A stretch of 64,000 nt of DNA, from the NCBI GenBank assembly GCA_037039925.1, contig JAXRKP010000253.1, positions 146,001 through 210,000 of the forward strand, written 5' to 3'. Of the stretch, positions 53,101 to 63,819 are shown one piece after another. The notes below the pieces were generated by a model, which was not told the origin of the DNA, did not search any database, and saw nothing but the letters and a program-made list of their open reading frames with translations. Numbering within the stretch: the first letter of the stretch is position 1; every line of letters begins with the position of its first letter. Position numbers and translations under genes: made by a program. The DNA comes from Doris montereyensis (lineage: Eukaryota; Mollusca; Gastropoda; Nudibranchia; Dorididae).

Positions 53101-56100
53101 TTATTCAGAGAAATGCTTGAAAATATGAGACGGAGGATCCACTTCCCTATTACTGCAGCTGCAGAACATTTTGAACCCATTTTATTTTATTTATGTTTTC
53201 ATATCATTGTGGTTAAAATTCATTTTACAATAAAGTAATTAAGTATATTATTTAGTTCTTCATGCCATGTGTTGTTACACTTGCTGTGTAATCAGTTAGT
53301 TATGGTATAACAACACATAAAAGAATAAAAAGTTAGGCCCACGGAGTGAAAGTGAAAGGAAACATTTTCAGGTTTGACAAAGTGTCAATCAAAATTTGAG
53401 TTCCAGGTTTCAATATTTTCACCTGCTGTCACCCATGGCGGCACTGCATAATTGAAGAGAGAAAAAAAGATTTTCAAATGCTTCAGATTTTAGTACTAAA
53501 ACTATTACACTTTCGATATGATTAACAGGTGACATGAAAATTGTCTTAATAACAGTAAAAAAGAGCTTTTCTTAGAATCTTGTCACAGTTTTGCATCACA
53601 TTTTATTCTTGTTGTGTGAAACATCATCACATTGAAGCCTTGGTTACTGGGTCTAGCTTTATAGTGATATGTGTATGTTTGGTATCGATGCACGGCTCAT
53701 TTTAAGTACTCTCTGCTAGTAAAAGTATCTGATGGTGGTGTACATAGATATTGAGCAGTACGTTGATGATCCAGCAACACATTCCTGAGGAAACATCTTC
53801 TCTGGACTTACTGTGACCTTTTTAACGCTTACACCATTACGATTTCGTTTTAATTTACGTACTGTCTACTATATCAAAAATATATATTTGATCTGTATAC
53901 ATGCTTTCAGGTTATTGATCACCGAATATGGGATGAATAGACCCATAAATAATTTCAGAATAGAGTCTTGAAATGTTCATGATTTCAGTTATCTTGGTTT
54001 CCATGGCAATACAAAATTCTAAATAAAATTTAACAGCATATTTAGGGTTTAGCATTGCATGGGCCGATCAAACTCTTAAATAGAACAGGCTTTTTTTCTT
54101 GTATCGTAGATTTTTACTTTACCTTAATTCTGTCAAATGTCATTCTTTTATCAGCATCTTTTAGTTTTTCAGAAAAATTGTACGTAGTATTGTGAAGAAT
54201 CAGCCGTTTTAATAAAATTGAGTGTGTTTGTAGAATTGATCCCATGTTTTTTTTTGTGCTCAGGGCGACCATGTGTATAAGAAAAATGTAGATATGTCTG
54301 CTGAGGAGCAAATGATTACGGCCTTTACCTGACATCAACACTGCTGACCTTGTAGTAGTGATCAATTTCTTGTCATCGCCTGTGATGGTATATGGTGAGT
54401 TGAAAATATGCATTTGGATAAAAGTACCATTTTGAATCTTTGCACTTCTCTAATTAAGGTGATTGAATCATTTCTTTTATTAACCTGGATTGGAAAATAG
54501 TTTCATTTCTATAAAAGAACAAAGACTTCTCAGATGGTTCTTTTTGATACGGTTTCTCTCAACATCTCTTAATCTTTTCTGAAGTGAAAAAAATGTCAAC
54601 AATTTGCGTATGGTATACGTATATATAGATAGTTACATGTCATGCAAGGTTGAATCTCTACTAGTAGAGCATGTAAAACATACCACGGCTATAGATTGAC
54701 TACAACAATGATTAAAAATTAAAGTAGAAATGAGTTCATGATATAAGCTACTTATGTTGCACAATTGTGAAATGAAGAGGTATATCTGGGATTAAAAACA
54801 AAAATCGTGCTGTCAGTATTTGTATTGATCACTAACCCGATTTCTTTCCCAAATAATGATAAATGACATCGCTGATTTAATTTCAATTTCTACCAAAATT
54901 GATTATTCCACTTTCATTCTATGGATCCTTTGATTACAGATAAACTATTTGCCGGTAAACACCTTACATAGCCATCTAATCTTGCAATTCATTACTTTCA
55001 ATGACATTCATTTTGGATGGTTCAAAAGCTGGCATTCATTCATGTGTTTTGCTGTTGCTATCAGTTTTCAGAATTGCAGACTATATTACCATTAACATAT
55101 CCCATATTTGGTACAATGTCTTAGAAAGATTCAAGAAGTAAAGTTTATAAATACTGGTGCATATTGATATAGGCCTAATTGCATGAAGTCTCTTCCAGAG
55201 CAATTGTATTAAAGGTAATTACATAACAGAACCTATTATTGTACAAGGATTCCTCTGTGTATACGCCATCTCTCATTAAATTCATCAGGATTTTTAATAT
55301 TGCTCAGAAAATATTTCTTCTATTGAGTATCTTTTTGAAAAAAGTGATCATTAAGTGCTGTATAGTTGATAAAACTTTGTGAACCTTACGCTTGTATATA
55401 AATTATACAACAACTGCATAACTAAGATTTTAATTAGAACTGTTATTCAGCCTAAAGTCAGAAGGACTGTTACGAAGGTATAAATAGAGCAAGGCAATAC
55501 AGCTAGTAATACCAAGTCGATTGATAATTATAACAATGCTATTTATTATATTCGCAGTCTACAATCAATCAATGAGGGAAGCAAATTCACAATGCTGTTA
55601 TAACAAGTGGAATCAACACTTCTTCTTGTACATATCTCTGTCTGTCTCTTGCACTCCCTTCAGTCATAGATATCTGTCCTTTTATACCCAAAACAAAAAA
55701 CTCTTCCAGAAACAGAAATTTCTATAACATTCCTAACACTACGAGACGCTTCGATACAATACTACACAATTGTAGACAAAGTTCTTTCTTTCTAGACATA
55801 AACAAATTGATACTAGGGCACACCAAAGCGATTATGTCGCAGACTTGGTCGGGCTAACACGCGCTAAGATTGATTATATCATAGGTATTAATCTCTCTAC
55901 GGGAAATCCCCTTCAGAGCTACAAGTAACTATGTTACAAAGACATTATGATTAATAACATGACCAAGAGGCTTCTTGTTTGTCACTAAGTGAAGCAACAA
56001 AAATATAAAACGGTTTTTAAATTGTAAATAATAGCTTCTGGCAACTGACAGGACAAGAAACAGTAAATGTCTTATTACCCGATAAAATGGATTTAGAAAA

Positions 56101-57573
56101 ACGTGATAATAAATGTTGAATTATTGACATGAGTAGGTGATTTACGATAATTGGATGATGTCGAAAACAAATTTCCTTGTCTGTTTCCAGATGAATGATA
56201 CAAAGACAAACAAACAAAACTATTGGCAAGCTTATTACTTCATATTGAATCTATTTGTCACACTTGTATATCAAATTGTTTTGTTCTGTGCTTTTTTTCC
56301 CTATTAAGTAACATTTTCACTCAATGCTTCTTTTATTTCTTGGCAGGAATTTCATGTCAAGTCAAGAAGTTGTTGATTATATAAATGAGAGGTTACAGGA
56401 TGAGGAGAAGAGGAAAAAACCTTCCTTATTTGTGAAGAGGTAAGCTAGATGATTGTGAATGATTTTTCTTCAGATTGACATTTTAAGTTATTTATTTTTT
56501 ATCCATGGCATTGCTGTCTGATACTGAATTAAAGATCACAAATTCCGCCTTCCGGATGTCAGAGTTGTGAATTTTGGATTAAATAAGAATACAATATGAT
56601 GGAAGATTTTTAAGCTTTATAAAGACCTTGAATTTAAAGATGATGGAACTCTTGAAAAATGCCATTTTGTTTACCTGTGATTTAAGTATTGTAAGTCTTA
56701 GATCAAAAGAACTGCTAATGTGTATCACTGTATCTCATATCTTTCGACTAAATCATACAGGTAGCACACAATTAAGAGGCTGTTGGGGGGGGGGGGGGGG
56801 GGGTTGGTAGTCCAGAGGCAAGGTGTCGGCCTCTCAACCAAAAGGTAGTGGATTTGAGTCCTGCCCCAATGCGTGTCGAAAAATTATTCTCGTTTTTTAT
56901 AGCAAAATCCCCCTGAGCATAGAAATGAACATGTGATAGTCAGCGTTTCTGTGAGCATCTTTAATCCAAAACCCACTAACAATTAGGTCATAGGGGTATT
57001 CCTGAAATGTGGTTTGTTTTTGAATATATACACATGCATATCAATTGGTATAGTGTAACATATTTTTATGGTATTATGAGAAAGGAATTGGAGCCTCAAG
57101 ACAAAGATGAGGTCTCAATTTGCTTCTCTTGGTGGATTTAATATTGACTAGTCCAGTGTTTGTGTTAAATTTCTTATGTTGCTCAATCTTTGGAATTGGT
57201 GTTGTTTTATCCTTCGGTTAAAGATTTGAATGTCTGGTTTCCAAATTCACAGCTAATATTAAGATATGTTTCACTTGTCTGTTAACATGTATGAAATATA
57301 TAGTTTGATGCGTTTCTTTCTTGCTCTTTTAGTTGTTTGACCACTGTTTAGCCCCTAATATCCTTTGGCGATGGTACTGGTTGTGACAATATGACCTGCA
57401 TCATCATTGTCTTTCATCCTGATGGCACATCCCCGGCTGTAACAACGGACACTGATGTGGATGCAAAGTCTGATAAAAGGAAAGCTTCAGAGGTGGACGA
57501 TAAAGATGCTGACGAGGGTGAGAAGTGCAAAGAGCCGGCCCCAAAGAAAATTCATGAGGAGAAGCCTGAATGA
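34262..57573 (+). CDS. PPM1G: PPM1G protein phosphatase gene (10 coding exons, spliced)
   Basis: Metal-dependent PP2C-family Ser/Thr phosphatase (PP2C-gamma), nuclear in vertebrates and implicated in spliceosome assembly and histone/chromatin dephosphorylation. Coding exons: 34262-34371, 40172-40247, 40950-41150, 42356-42753, 44611-44759, 47362-47428, 52820-53054, 54264-54394, 56347-56439, 57333-57573; about 566 residues (human 546). MGAYLS gives the conserved N-myristoylation start. The PP2C domain is split by a Ser/Asp/Glu-rich insert (exons 3-6), the hallmark of this paralogue. Metal-site motifs: YDGHGG (Asp59), ACDGIWN (Asp453) and GCDN (Asp505), with NAGDSRC, DHKPEDD and NLSRAIGDH between. 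The C-tail is charged and nuclear-localisation-like ([14 protein letters not shown]). One-base indels disturb exons 1, 8 and 10. Identity is very secure. Confidence 0.96.
35290..35575 (+). mobile_element. LINE 3' coding fragment, PPM1G intron 1
   Basis: Reads [40 protein letters not shown] and [20 protein letters not shown], then [11 protein letters not shown]. This is the C-terminal tail of a LINE polyprotein common in marine invertebrates. Contains one in-frame stop. Confidence 0.8.
35793..36058 (-). mobile_element. SINE family A copy 4, PPM1G intron 1
   Basis: Minus-strand tRNA-like head (CGGTGGCCAAAGCGGTTAGG; B box GGTTCAAATCC) and body CACATGTGCAAATGGGTACA. Confidence 0.8.
36690..39930 (-). 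mobile_element. Nearly full-length RTE-like LINE, PPM1G intron 1
   Basis: About 3.2 kb, one EN-RT polyprotein in broken frames. Endonuclease (39664-38720): [40 protein letters not shown] and [12 protein letters not shown] keep the Asn, Glu, Asp/Asn and His signature positions. RT (38181-37016): [51 protein letters not shown] and motif [13 protein letters not shown]; motif C FADD near 37470 is readable in a shifted frame followed by a stop; then [20 protein letters not shown]. The 3' end has an AAAG repeat tail (36690-36703). Size, single ORF and tail suggest the RTE clade. Frames are broken, but some breaks could be sequencing indels. Confidence 0.88.
40172..40247 (+). CDS. PPM1G: PPM1G coding exon 2
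   Basis: [20 protein letters not shown] then YDGHG. It carries the first metal-binding aspartate in YDGHGG. Acceptor TGCAG, donor GTAAGT, exit phase 1. Confidence 0.96.
40950..41150 (+). CDS. PPM1G: PPM1G coding exon 3
   Basis: Codes [18 protein letters not shown] through [20 protein letters not shown] and ends at the start of the acidic insert (DDENEEDED). Acceptor GACAG, donor GTATGT; phase 1 to phase 1. Confidence 0.95.
41511..41714. mobile_element. MITE with perfect 14-bp terminal inverted repeats (hAT-like)
   Basis: CAATGTTCCCTCTA at the left and TAGAGGGAACATTG at the right, 204 bp in total, GT-rich inside. Lies in PPM1G intron 3. A second copy at 46698-47190 is interrupted by a SINE. 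Confidence 0.85.
41830..42060 (+). mobile_element. LINE reverse-transcriptase fragment, PPM1G intron 3
   Basis: Reads [20 protein letters not shown] then [18 protein letters not shown], resembling the GLKIN..KTE.M.I segment after RT motif C. It is short and isolated. Confidence 0.55.
42356..42753 (+). CDS. PPM1G: PPM1G coding exon 4 (acidic/serine-rich insert)
   Basis: 132 codons. [13 protein letters not shown] matches the human MTIEELLTRYG; the rest is low-complexity Ser/Thr/Glu/Gly linker (for example [14 protein letters not shown]). Acceptor TACAG, donor GTGAGT, exit phase 0. Confidence 0.93.
44099..44149. repeat. (TA)n microsatellite
   Basis: About 50 bp of TA repeat in PPM1G intron 4. 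Confidence 0.97.
44611..44759 (+). CDS. PPM1G: PPM1G coding exon 5 (acidic insert)
   Basis: Starts [20 protein letters not shown] and ends [19 protein letters not shown], the Asp/Glu block typical of PPM1G. Acceptor AAAG, donor GTATCA, exit phase 2. Confidence 0.92.
45795..45960. repeat. Interspersed repeat family F, copy 1
   Basis: GTGGAGTGAA..., GACAACTCCACTAATAAAGA, CATGACG and GGTATAACCCTTCGTCAGAC match, with divergence, 59555-59670. The family is unknown to me. Confidence 0.55.
46291..46577. repeat. Long inverted repeat (foldback), arms about 90 bp
   Basis: The left arm 46291-46385 (AGAAATGATAGAGAATGAAT ... ACACTGAAGGTGC) is mirrored by the right arm 46487-46577 (GCACCTTCAGTGT ... CATTCTCTATCATTTCT), with about 100 bp between. 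The inner part of the arms (ATGTATATAAAT) matches less well. Lies in PPM1G intron 5. Confidence 0.9.
46698..47190. mobile_element. hAT-like MITE split by a SINE
   Basis: Left end CAATATTCCCCCTTA, right end TTAGAGGGAACATTG, the same family as 41511-41714. It is interrupted by the SINE at 46762-47030; an AAxTTTGAC sequence lies on both sides of the SINE, as expected for a target duplication. Confidence 0.8.
46764..47030 (+). mobile_element. SINE family A copy 5, nested in a MITE
   Basis: tRNA-like head GTGGCAGTGGTTAGGCTGCA, B box GGTTTGAAACC and body ACCCAGGTGCAAATAAATGC, ACTAGTGTCCTGTCCAGG. The only plus-strand copy in the window. Confidence 0.85.
47362..47428 (+). CDS. PPM1G: PPM1G coding exon 6 (acidic insert)
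   Basis: A 67-nt exon, [20 protein letters not shown] then NEE. It aligns with the human EEEEEMMVPGMEGKEE just before PGSDSG. Acceptor TTTAG, donor GTAAAT, exit phase 0. Confidence 0.92.
48891..49006. repeat. GA/ACAG-rich simple repeat
   Basis: GAGAGA and ACAGACAG stretches, adjacent to the Tigger-like element in PPM1G intron 6. Confidence 0.85.
49097..49968. mobile_element. Tigger/pogo-like element, copy 2 (PPM1G intron 6)
   Basis: Left end CACTCGAACCTCGTTATGGC; right end, inverted, CACTCAAACATTG; TA flanks at both ends. It shares an internal block in inverse order with 10772-11527. A tRNA-like B box (GGTTCGATCCC on the minus strand, 49625-49640) indicates another SINE inside. Confidence 0.55.
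49970..50320. repeat. Further Tigger-like inverted-repeat fragment
   Basis: Contains TGGCGGTATAGTGAATTGTA and GGCGGTATACGGAAG, echoing the internal and terminal sequence of the neighbouring element. Boundaries uncertain. Confidence 0.4.
50321..52000. other. Unassigned part of PPM1G intron 6
   Basis: AT-rich; no conserved protein or clear terminal repeats seen. Confidence 0.3.
52010..52168 (+). repeat. Interspersed repeat tail with (ATT)n end
   Basis: GTAAAGCGCCTTTGAGCATA and ATTGGCGCTATCTAAATTAT followed by ATT repeats. This kind of tail is widespread at retroposon 3' ends in marine invertebrates. Confidence 0.5.
52600..52790 (-). mobile_element. SINE family B, minus-strand copy in PPM1G intron 6
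   Basis: The inverse complement of the 5405 element's body: GGGGAGCATACAATACACAA, TTTCGTACTAACGCTC, GCTGGGTACTCATTC. It lies about 30 nt from the exon 7 acceptor. Confidence 0.65.
52820..53054 (+). CDS. PPM1G: PPM1G coding exon 7 (catalytic core)
   Basis: Starts [18 protein letters not shown] and carries [37 protein letters not shown] and [15 protein letters not shown], core PP2C motifs. Acceptor GACAG, donor GTAGGT, exit phase 1. Confidence 0.97.
54264..54394 (+). CDS. PPM1G: PPM1G coding exon 8, several indels
   Basis: [31 protein letters not shown] and [11 protein letters not shown] are recognisable but in shifting frames. There is one base too many at the acceptor (GGG at 54263-54265), one too many in the T run 54324-54326, and one too few near 54351-54361. 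It contains the metal-binding Asp of ACDGIW. Donor GTGAGT, exit phase 2. Confidence 0.9.
56347..56439 (+). CDS. PPM1G: PPM1G coding exon 9
   Basis: Completes the Trp codon, then [20 protein letters not shown] and [10 protein letters not shown], matching the human [13 protein letters not shown]. Acceptor GGCAG, donor GTAAGC. Confidence 0.95.
56783..56985 (+). mobile_element. SINE family C copy 2 with G-tract head
   Basis: A G run (about 56785-56802), then the tRNA-like head TAGTCCAGAGGCAAGGTGTC and GGATTTGAGTCC (B-box-like). Same head as 13022. Lies in PPM1G intron 9. Confidence 0.65.
57333..57573 (+). CDS. PPM1G: PPM1G last coding exon, two indels
   Basis: LFDHCLAPN, then [20 protein letters not shown] after a one-base excess in the C run at 57362-57363; one base appears missing at the acceptor. 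GCDN supplies the last metal-binding Asp. The tail is charged ([19 protein letters not shown]) and ends at TGA 57571-57573. Confidence 0.92.
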
Positions 57574-60289
57574 ACTAAGTTGTGTACAGTTTTGTTTCCT
57601 CTTCAGTTTTGAAAACCACTTACTGCGGAAGTTGCCACTTGAACTTGATTAGAAAGCTGCCTTGTTTTGCTTCTTTTTTCTTTTCTTTTTTCTTTTTTAT
57701 CAGTTACAGAAAAAAATCCAAATGTATATGGGTTAGTTTTGCTATGACATGCCACAACACTTTGAGCCTTTCAGATGAAGGGTACATGTTATATTGCATT
57801 ATAAAGGCAGACCTGCCCATTACTCAATTTGCGTAGGGTATGGTTGAGTCTGTCACACGCACATATCCAATGCATGAGCCATTGTTTACGGTCAGTACGT
57901 TGTTGACTTAAATTATATTTACATTTTACTGTAGGCTGTGGCTCATAAAGAGACATATAGTGCCTCATGTCAACTACTCATAATGTGTTCTTGAATTTTT
58001 GTCTCTTTGAACGAGAAAAGTTGTATTGATTGAAAAATATCCCTTAAATGTACACGTTTTTTCTTGCACACACCCCCCCCCGTTTGTTTTTTTTTGCCTT
58101 TATCAGTTTTGTTCTTGGTATATTTTTAAAGAATCTTTACGGGTATTATTTAGGTTTTTCTCTCCTTTTAGTTGCTTACGTCTTTCTTTGTTATGCCTTT
58201 CTGTATAGAATGTGAAAGAAAGCAAAAGTAGATTTCCTATGTGATACTTATAGAAATTATATCAACATTATAAGCCCAAATAAAAAAATCCACAGAGAAG
58301 TTAAAATTAAAACGATCACAGTTGAGCTGAAATATAACTTGTAAAACTCCTACGTCTATGTTTTGTTCAGCTTTTGTTGACTAAGACTGTTGTGATGCAC
58401 TTGTTTTCTTTTCTTAGTAAACCGTTGCGTTGAGTTGCTTCATTTGGCAGCTCTAAAGATTATCTCAGCATCTCAAAACAATTTTGATGATTAAGGACCT
58501 TAAATTGTGGATAGTTTGTGATTTTGATTTGTGTTTTTTTTTTGTGTGTTTAGTTTATCCCCCCCCCCCCCCCTTTTTCTTTTCTTTTAAGAGGAAAAAA
58601 AAAACGGCAGGACTTAATTTTGTTTAAAAAAACACATGTGTATGTTATCGATCATACAGCATAGAAACGCACATGTCAGGTTTATCAAACCTCTGTCTCA
58701 TTTTGGTCAGCTATGCCCTAGTGATGTGAACATATTTAAATATAAATTTGTGCTGTAAAAAGATGTTCCTAAAGTTATAGAAACTTGACACTTTCTTTAG
58801 CGCAATTTATCTAAAGCCGTAAATTATAAGTTGGACACGAATGACACTAAGACAAGCTGTGTGTGGCAATTTATCCTGGAAAATAATGTTTGAGATCTGT
58901 GAATCAACTCTCCCCAACCAAACATTTTTCAGGTGTAAAAGCTGGCTCCCTAGTTTCTTGATGTGACCACTGAAGTAAGTCAGCGATTATCACAAATGAT
59001 GTCATTTTTATTACTAAATTCAGTCATTATAATATCTTACTAACAGATAATTTATCTCTTTATGGTGTGTATAGAATAGTGCTTATCAATGAAACAGATT
59101 CAATTTGAGATTCACATACCTGACTATTAAAGATAAAAAGTTGGATATTTTTTTCTTTTTTTTTCCTGAAATAGAGACAAGAGATTGTACAATCACTTTC
59201 AAATCAAAAGCAGTGTAAAATTTTTTTAGTGTTTAAAGCAAGTCTTTCTTGTATTTCTGTACCAAATTGACATTTTATTGTATGTAGAGTAGCTGTACTG
59301 AAGTTTTGCCCTTCATTGTATAAATATTTAATGAAGTGAGCACAAGAGGTTTACAGATAGTTATGTTATGCAAGTCACATAGTTTTCACTTTGACTGTTA
59401 TTGTTGCTCTTGTTCTGTATCTGATGAAGGTTGATTTTTAGTGTTGTAGAATTACAGTTTAATAGCTTTCTTTGTTTTTTTAAAACATTTGTTTTGCGAT
59501 ATATTAAAAGGTTGTTGATGTTATGTTATTGGTGGCACCAAAGAAGCTGCTGTGGAGTGAACTAAAGGATGATGAGTGAAGATAAGAGACAACTTCACTG
59601 AGGAAGATAAAACAGACATGAGGCGCGTTGGTATAACTCGTCAGACAAAAAATGAATGATATCTACACATCTTTCTTCACCCTTTCCTTTCTTCTTCTAC
59701 TCCTTAATTATCACTGTCTTCCTTTCCTTGATTTCTGACCCTCTCTCATCTCATCTAGTTTTTGTTCTTTCTTCTGACATCAGGCATGGGGCATGCTGGT
59801 GGGTACGACTTCTTTCCTTTCACTCTTTCACTTATCTTTCATCTAACTCTGTCATACTAATTCAACCTGACATCACCACATATGTTGGCCTGGGTAAATT
59901 TCAGGGAAATTGACATCACCATGTGGGATGCATATATACGTGTGTAGATTAGCTGCATGACAAAGGGGCTATACCGGAAACGTTGCATGTATGTTCTGTT
60001 TTTGGTGGGGTCATTTTTTGTCATTTATCACATCATTATTGTTGGCAGTGTTCTTTCTTCATGTTGAATTTCCCTGATTAGAATGCTGTTTTTTATTTTT
60101 TTCATGTTGAAATAATTGTATTTTCATATTGCATTTTTTTTTACTCGAGAGGATACTTGAACGTGTGAATTTATTTTAAAAATAGTTTTGTTTGATCTGT
60201 AACTGTGGCCCGCCTCCTACATCTTGAGGGTCTCCTTCAACTGTCTGTCTGCTGTCTTTTTCTTCTTTTTTTGTTTTTTGTTTGTCTTC

Positions 60290-60290
<1 letters not shown>
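57574..60290 (+). other. Probable PPM1G 3' UTR and flank
   Basis: AT-rich, with no conserved coding signal. An AATAAA lies at 58279-58284, about 700 nt after the stop, and another at 60532-60537. A SINE-like repeat occupies about 59545-59670 and a C run 58560-58573. The true 3' end is unknown. Confidence 0.4.
59555..59670. repeat. Interspersed repeat family F, copy 2
   Basis: GTGGAGTGAACTAAAGG, GACAACTTCACTGAGGAAGA and GTTGGTATAACTCGTCAGAC, parallel to the copy at 45795. Confidence 0.5.
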
Positions 60291-60437
<147 letters not shown>

Positions 60438-60691
60438 ACATCCTGTCTCCCTACTGCCACTTCACTCGCTTTGGGATTTTTCAATGACTGTTGAACCTTG
60501 GCATTTGAATGTAACATAATTATATAGAAGGAATAAAGGAGGTGAAAGTGTGAAGCAAACAAAGGCATTTATGTTGGTCATCATTTTCCAAGGCTTAATG
60601 TTGTTTACTTACCATGGTCAGAGATATACACACTCACTGATATTGTTGCTGTATGATATATATTCATCACCTTCATCACCATTATCATTCA

Positions 60692-61128
<437 letters not shown>

Positions 61129-62289
61129 GACTGCATTCTTATATTATATTATATATGTATATTATATCATTATTTTAAGGATGCAATCACCTTCCTCTCA
61201 ATTATTCATTGTCTCATGTAAGTCCTTGTTACAACATATTAATTATTATCATACGTGCCACACTTTGTATGTGTAATTAGATGGATAATAATAGTAATAA
61301 TACAACTCATGCATCTTGTTTTACATCCTGGTCATGGATTCCTGAGTTGTTTCAAAGTTACCCGTTCCTATGTTAACCTAGTTTATAGACCTGTGACCAA
61401 TTTCATAAATTGATAAAAGAAAACAATGGAGTTATTAAAATGAAAAAGAAAAAAATCCAAAAAAAAACAAATTGTTTATACAATTATCATATAATGATTC
61501 ATGAGTATACGGTGTTTCATCCTCTGACTCTGATCAATGAGGAATAAAATTGAAATCTTTTAAAGAAATAATCAGTTTTTGCTTTGTTGTTTGGTTTGTC
61601 TTTCTATATTTGTCAGTATGCTAACATTGAACGTTTTTAGCCTTACACTTACACCATTTTCCTTCTGTGGTTTTGAGAAAAGTGGGGGGAAAACTCTTTT
61701 TGGCCTGACTTAGCCAGTGACTCCATAGAAAGAAAGAAACAAACTTTCCTTTTCTATCTTTCTTTTAATTTGCTGTTACCCCATAACTCATCATGAGATT
61801 ATATTAATTCATATAACTTCTGATTCGCTTTCGATATGCTTTTATCTTTATAGCACATTGAAACTTGTGACATTTTCAACAAATTTCATTGGAAATTGCA
61901 AGAACATATTATTGTTACTAATTTGCATATTGTGACCTTACTCCTGAAAAATCTATGTTCCACACCTCCGATAATGATAGAAAGCAATTTGCTTGAACTT
62001 TGGCCTATTTCGGGCTATCGATCCTGGACTACTTCTATATTTTTTATTGTAAACAAGTCTAGTCATGTCCCGTCATTCTCTTCAATTTGAAGCCGCAGTC
62101 TGCTCTTGACTCTTAGTATGTTTTCAGCCGTAATCCCCCTGTACTTTGAGTTGACCGTGACAATATGCTGGATTCCGAGATGGGCTACACGCTTGCAATT
62201 ACGGGAGACCTATGGATAACAATAAACGTTCAATTACACTTTTTAACGCCTTTAGAATTCAATTTTCATTTCAACTCTTTGCTACCGGT

Positions 62290-62690
62290 GCTAAACCTGG
62301 ACCCTCAATAAAGCACAACAAAGCAAGATCAAAGCATGCGAAATGAAATACCTCATGAAGACGCTAAATACACACAAGAAGAGAAACAAAAAAAAAGAAT
62401 ACGTAAAGAGAACATGTGGGCATCGAATCAAGTTTGCAATGTATTGAGAAACGAGTCAAATGGTTTGGACAGGTCTTGAGAATGGGGCCACAACAGCCAG
62501 CCTCTTACCGTAGGCCTACAACATGAATTTTAATGGACTATAAAGGCAAGAGGAAGACCAAGGAAAAGATGGATCAACGGAGTTAAAGAGACCTTCTAAA
62601 TGAATATGTCGATCCAAAAGGCAACACATTTGGTCCACGTCCCTTGACACCTTGCGGTTTAAGAGGACAGAAGAAGTAAAGTAAGTAGAA
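62290..62690 (+). mobile_element. LINE 3' coding fragment
   Basis: Broken frames read KRVKWFGQVLRMGPQQPAS and a GKRKTKEKM-like stretch, the C-terminal tail of a LINE polyprotein, ending near an AAGTAAAGTAAG-type tail (about 62670-62690). Confidence 0.6.
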
Positions 62691-62834
62691 AGAGACTGTC
62701 ATTCCCTCCCTTTAGGGGGGAGGGGTTCTGGAGTAAAAAATGTTCTGTTTGATCCTATCAATTTAACTTATGTATAGGTGTAATGGGCATGGTGTACTGA
62801 GTTGAAAGGTATCGTTTTTTTCCTGAAGCTTCCA

Positions 62835-62848
62835 GTTGCCATGGAAAC
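62835..62848. promoter_or_regulatory. RFX X-box-like palindrome
   Basis: GTTGCCATGGAAAC, one change from a perfect X-box palindrome, next to CCATCTTGGATTTTG. May simply be part of a repeat; no gene is visible nearby. Confidence 0.35.
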
Positions 62849-62949
62849 GGTGGCCATCTTGGATTTTGTCCCCAAACTTCACCAAGTTCAATATCGATAG
62901 GCTTTTTAATTTTTAACAAATTTCTTTCAAACATGGCACACACCTTATT

Positions 62950-63670
62950 TGATACAATATCTAAATTTGATCAGATCAGATTTTTGTTTCATTAGTAAGT
63001 TTTCATTTTATGAATTTTTGAAAATAGCATATGAGAACAACCAAAAATATACAAAAATATTGTACAAAAAATTCAATTTTTCCAAAACTATAATACATAT
63101 AAAAAAAGCATCTGATCATTTCTTTGTTTACCTCCACTAATCATCCATACCAAATTTCATGAAGATACATTGAGAAATAAAAAAGAAGATAGGAAATAAT
63201 GAACAAAAAAGACATTTGAGAAAATTGTATTTTTCTCTTATTTTCTGGTATTTGAATGCATTTTCTCCCATAAATCTAAGAAAATAGTAGGATAATACTT
63301 TGAAACGTCATAAAACCTTGAGATGCTCTTAACTACTTCTTATTGACACTGTTTCAAATGCACCAACACCTTTTTACTCATTTTGAGATGGTGCCTTTTG
63401 ATAATAGGTGCGTGGAATATGTTCCGTATCTTCCGGCCGATCTAAGCAATATTCATAACAGATCCTCAAATAAGTTTGTTTTGGATAGCGTTTAATATGA
63501 CGATCAAAATGAGTACCAACTTGCTGTACTTTAGATAATATTACTGGCTTTTATTGTATAAAAGCTGTGTTGAAAGATGGACCTGTATTGTTTCTTAAAA
63601 ATTCGTATAAATTCAAAGAATCGATACTGAGCTTCTTTTATGATATCATTATGACGGAAATATGAACTGC
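62950..63670. other. Unassigned AT-rich right flank
   Basis: No conserved coding sequence or repeat structure recognised. The 71-codon minus frame at 63672-63887 (containing APIGCKCKLRNQNGG) reads like a dispersed invertebrate repeat rather than a gene. Confidence 0.3.
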
Positions 63671-63785
63671 TCTATCCACTAGTTGATACTGATAGACTAG
63701 ATTTGTCGCATTTTCGGCAAAAACGGCATTCCCAGACCCTCCCCCCCCCCCTTCCGCCATTTTGATTTCTTAGTTTACATTTACA

Positions 63786-63819
63786 GCCAATCGGTGCATC
63801 GTTAAGAGCCGTGACGTCA
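63786..63819. promoter_or_regulatory. CCAAT plus CRE cluster at the right edge
   Basis: CCAAT at 63786-63790 and a perfect TGACGTCA at 63812-63819, within a locally GC-richer patch. Looks promoter-like for a gene outside the window; motif evidence only. Confidence 0.4.
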
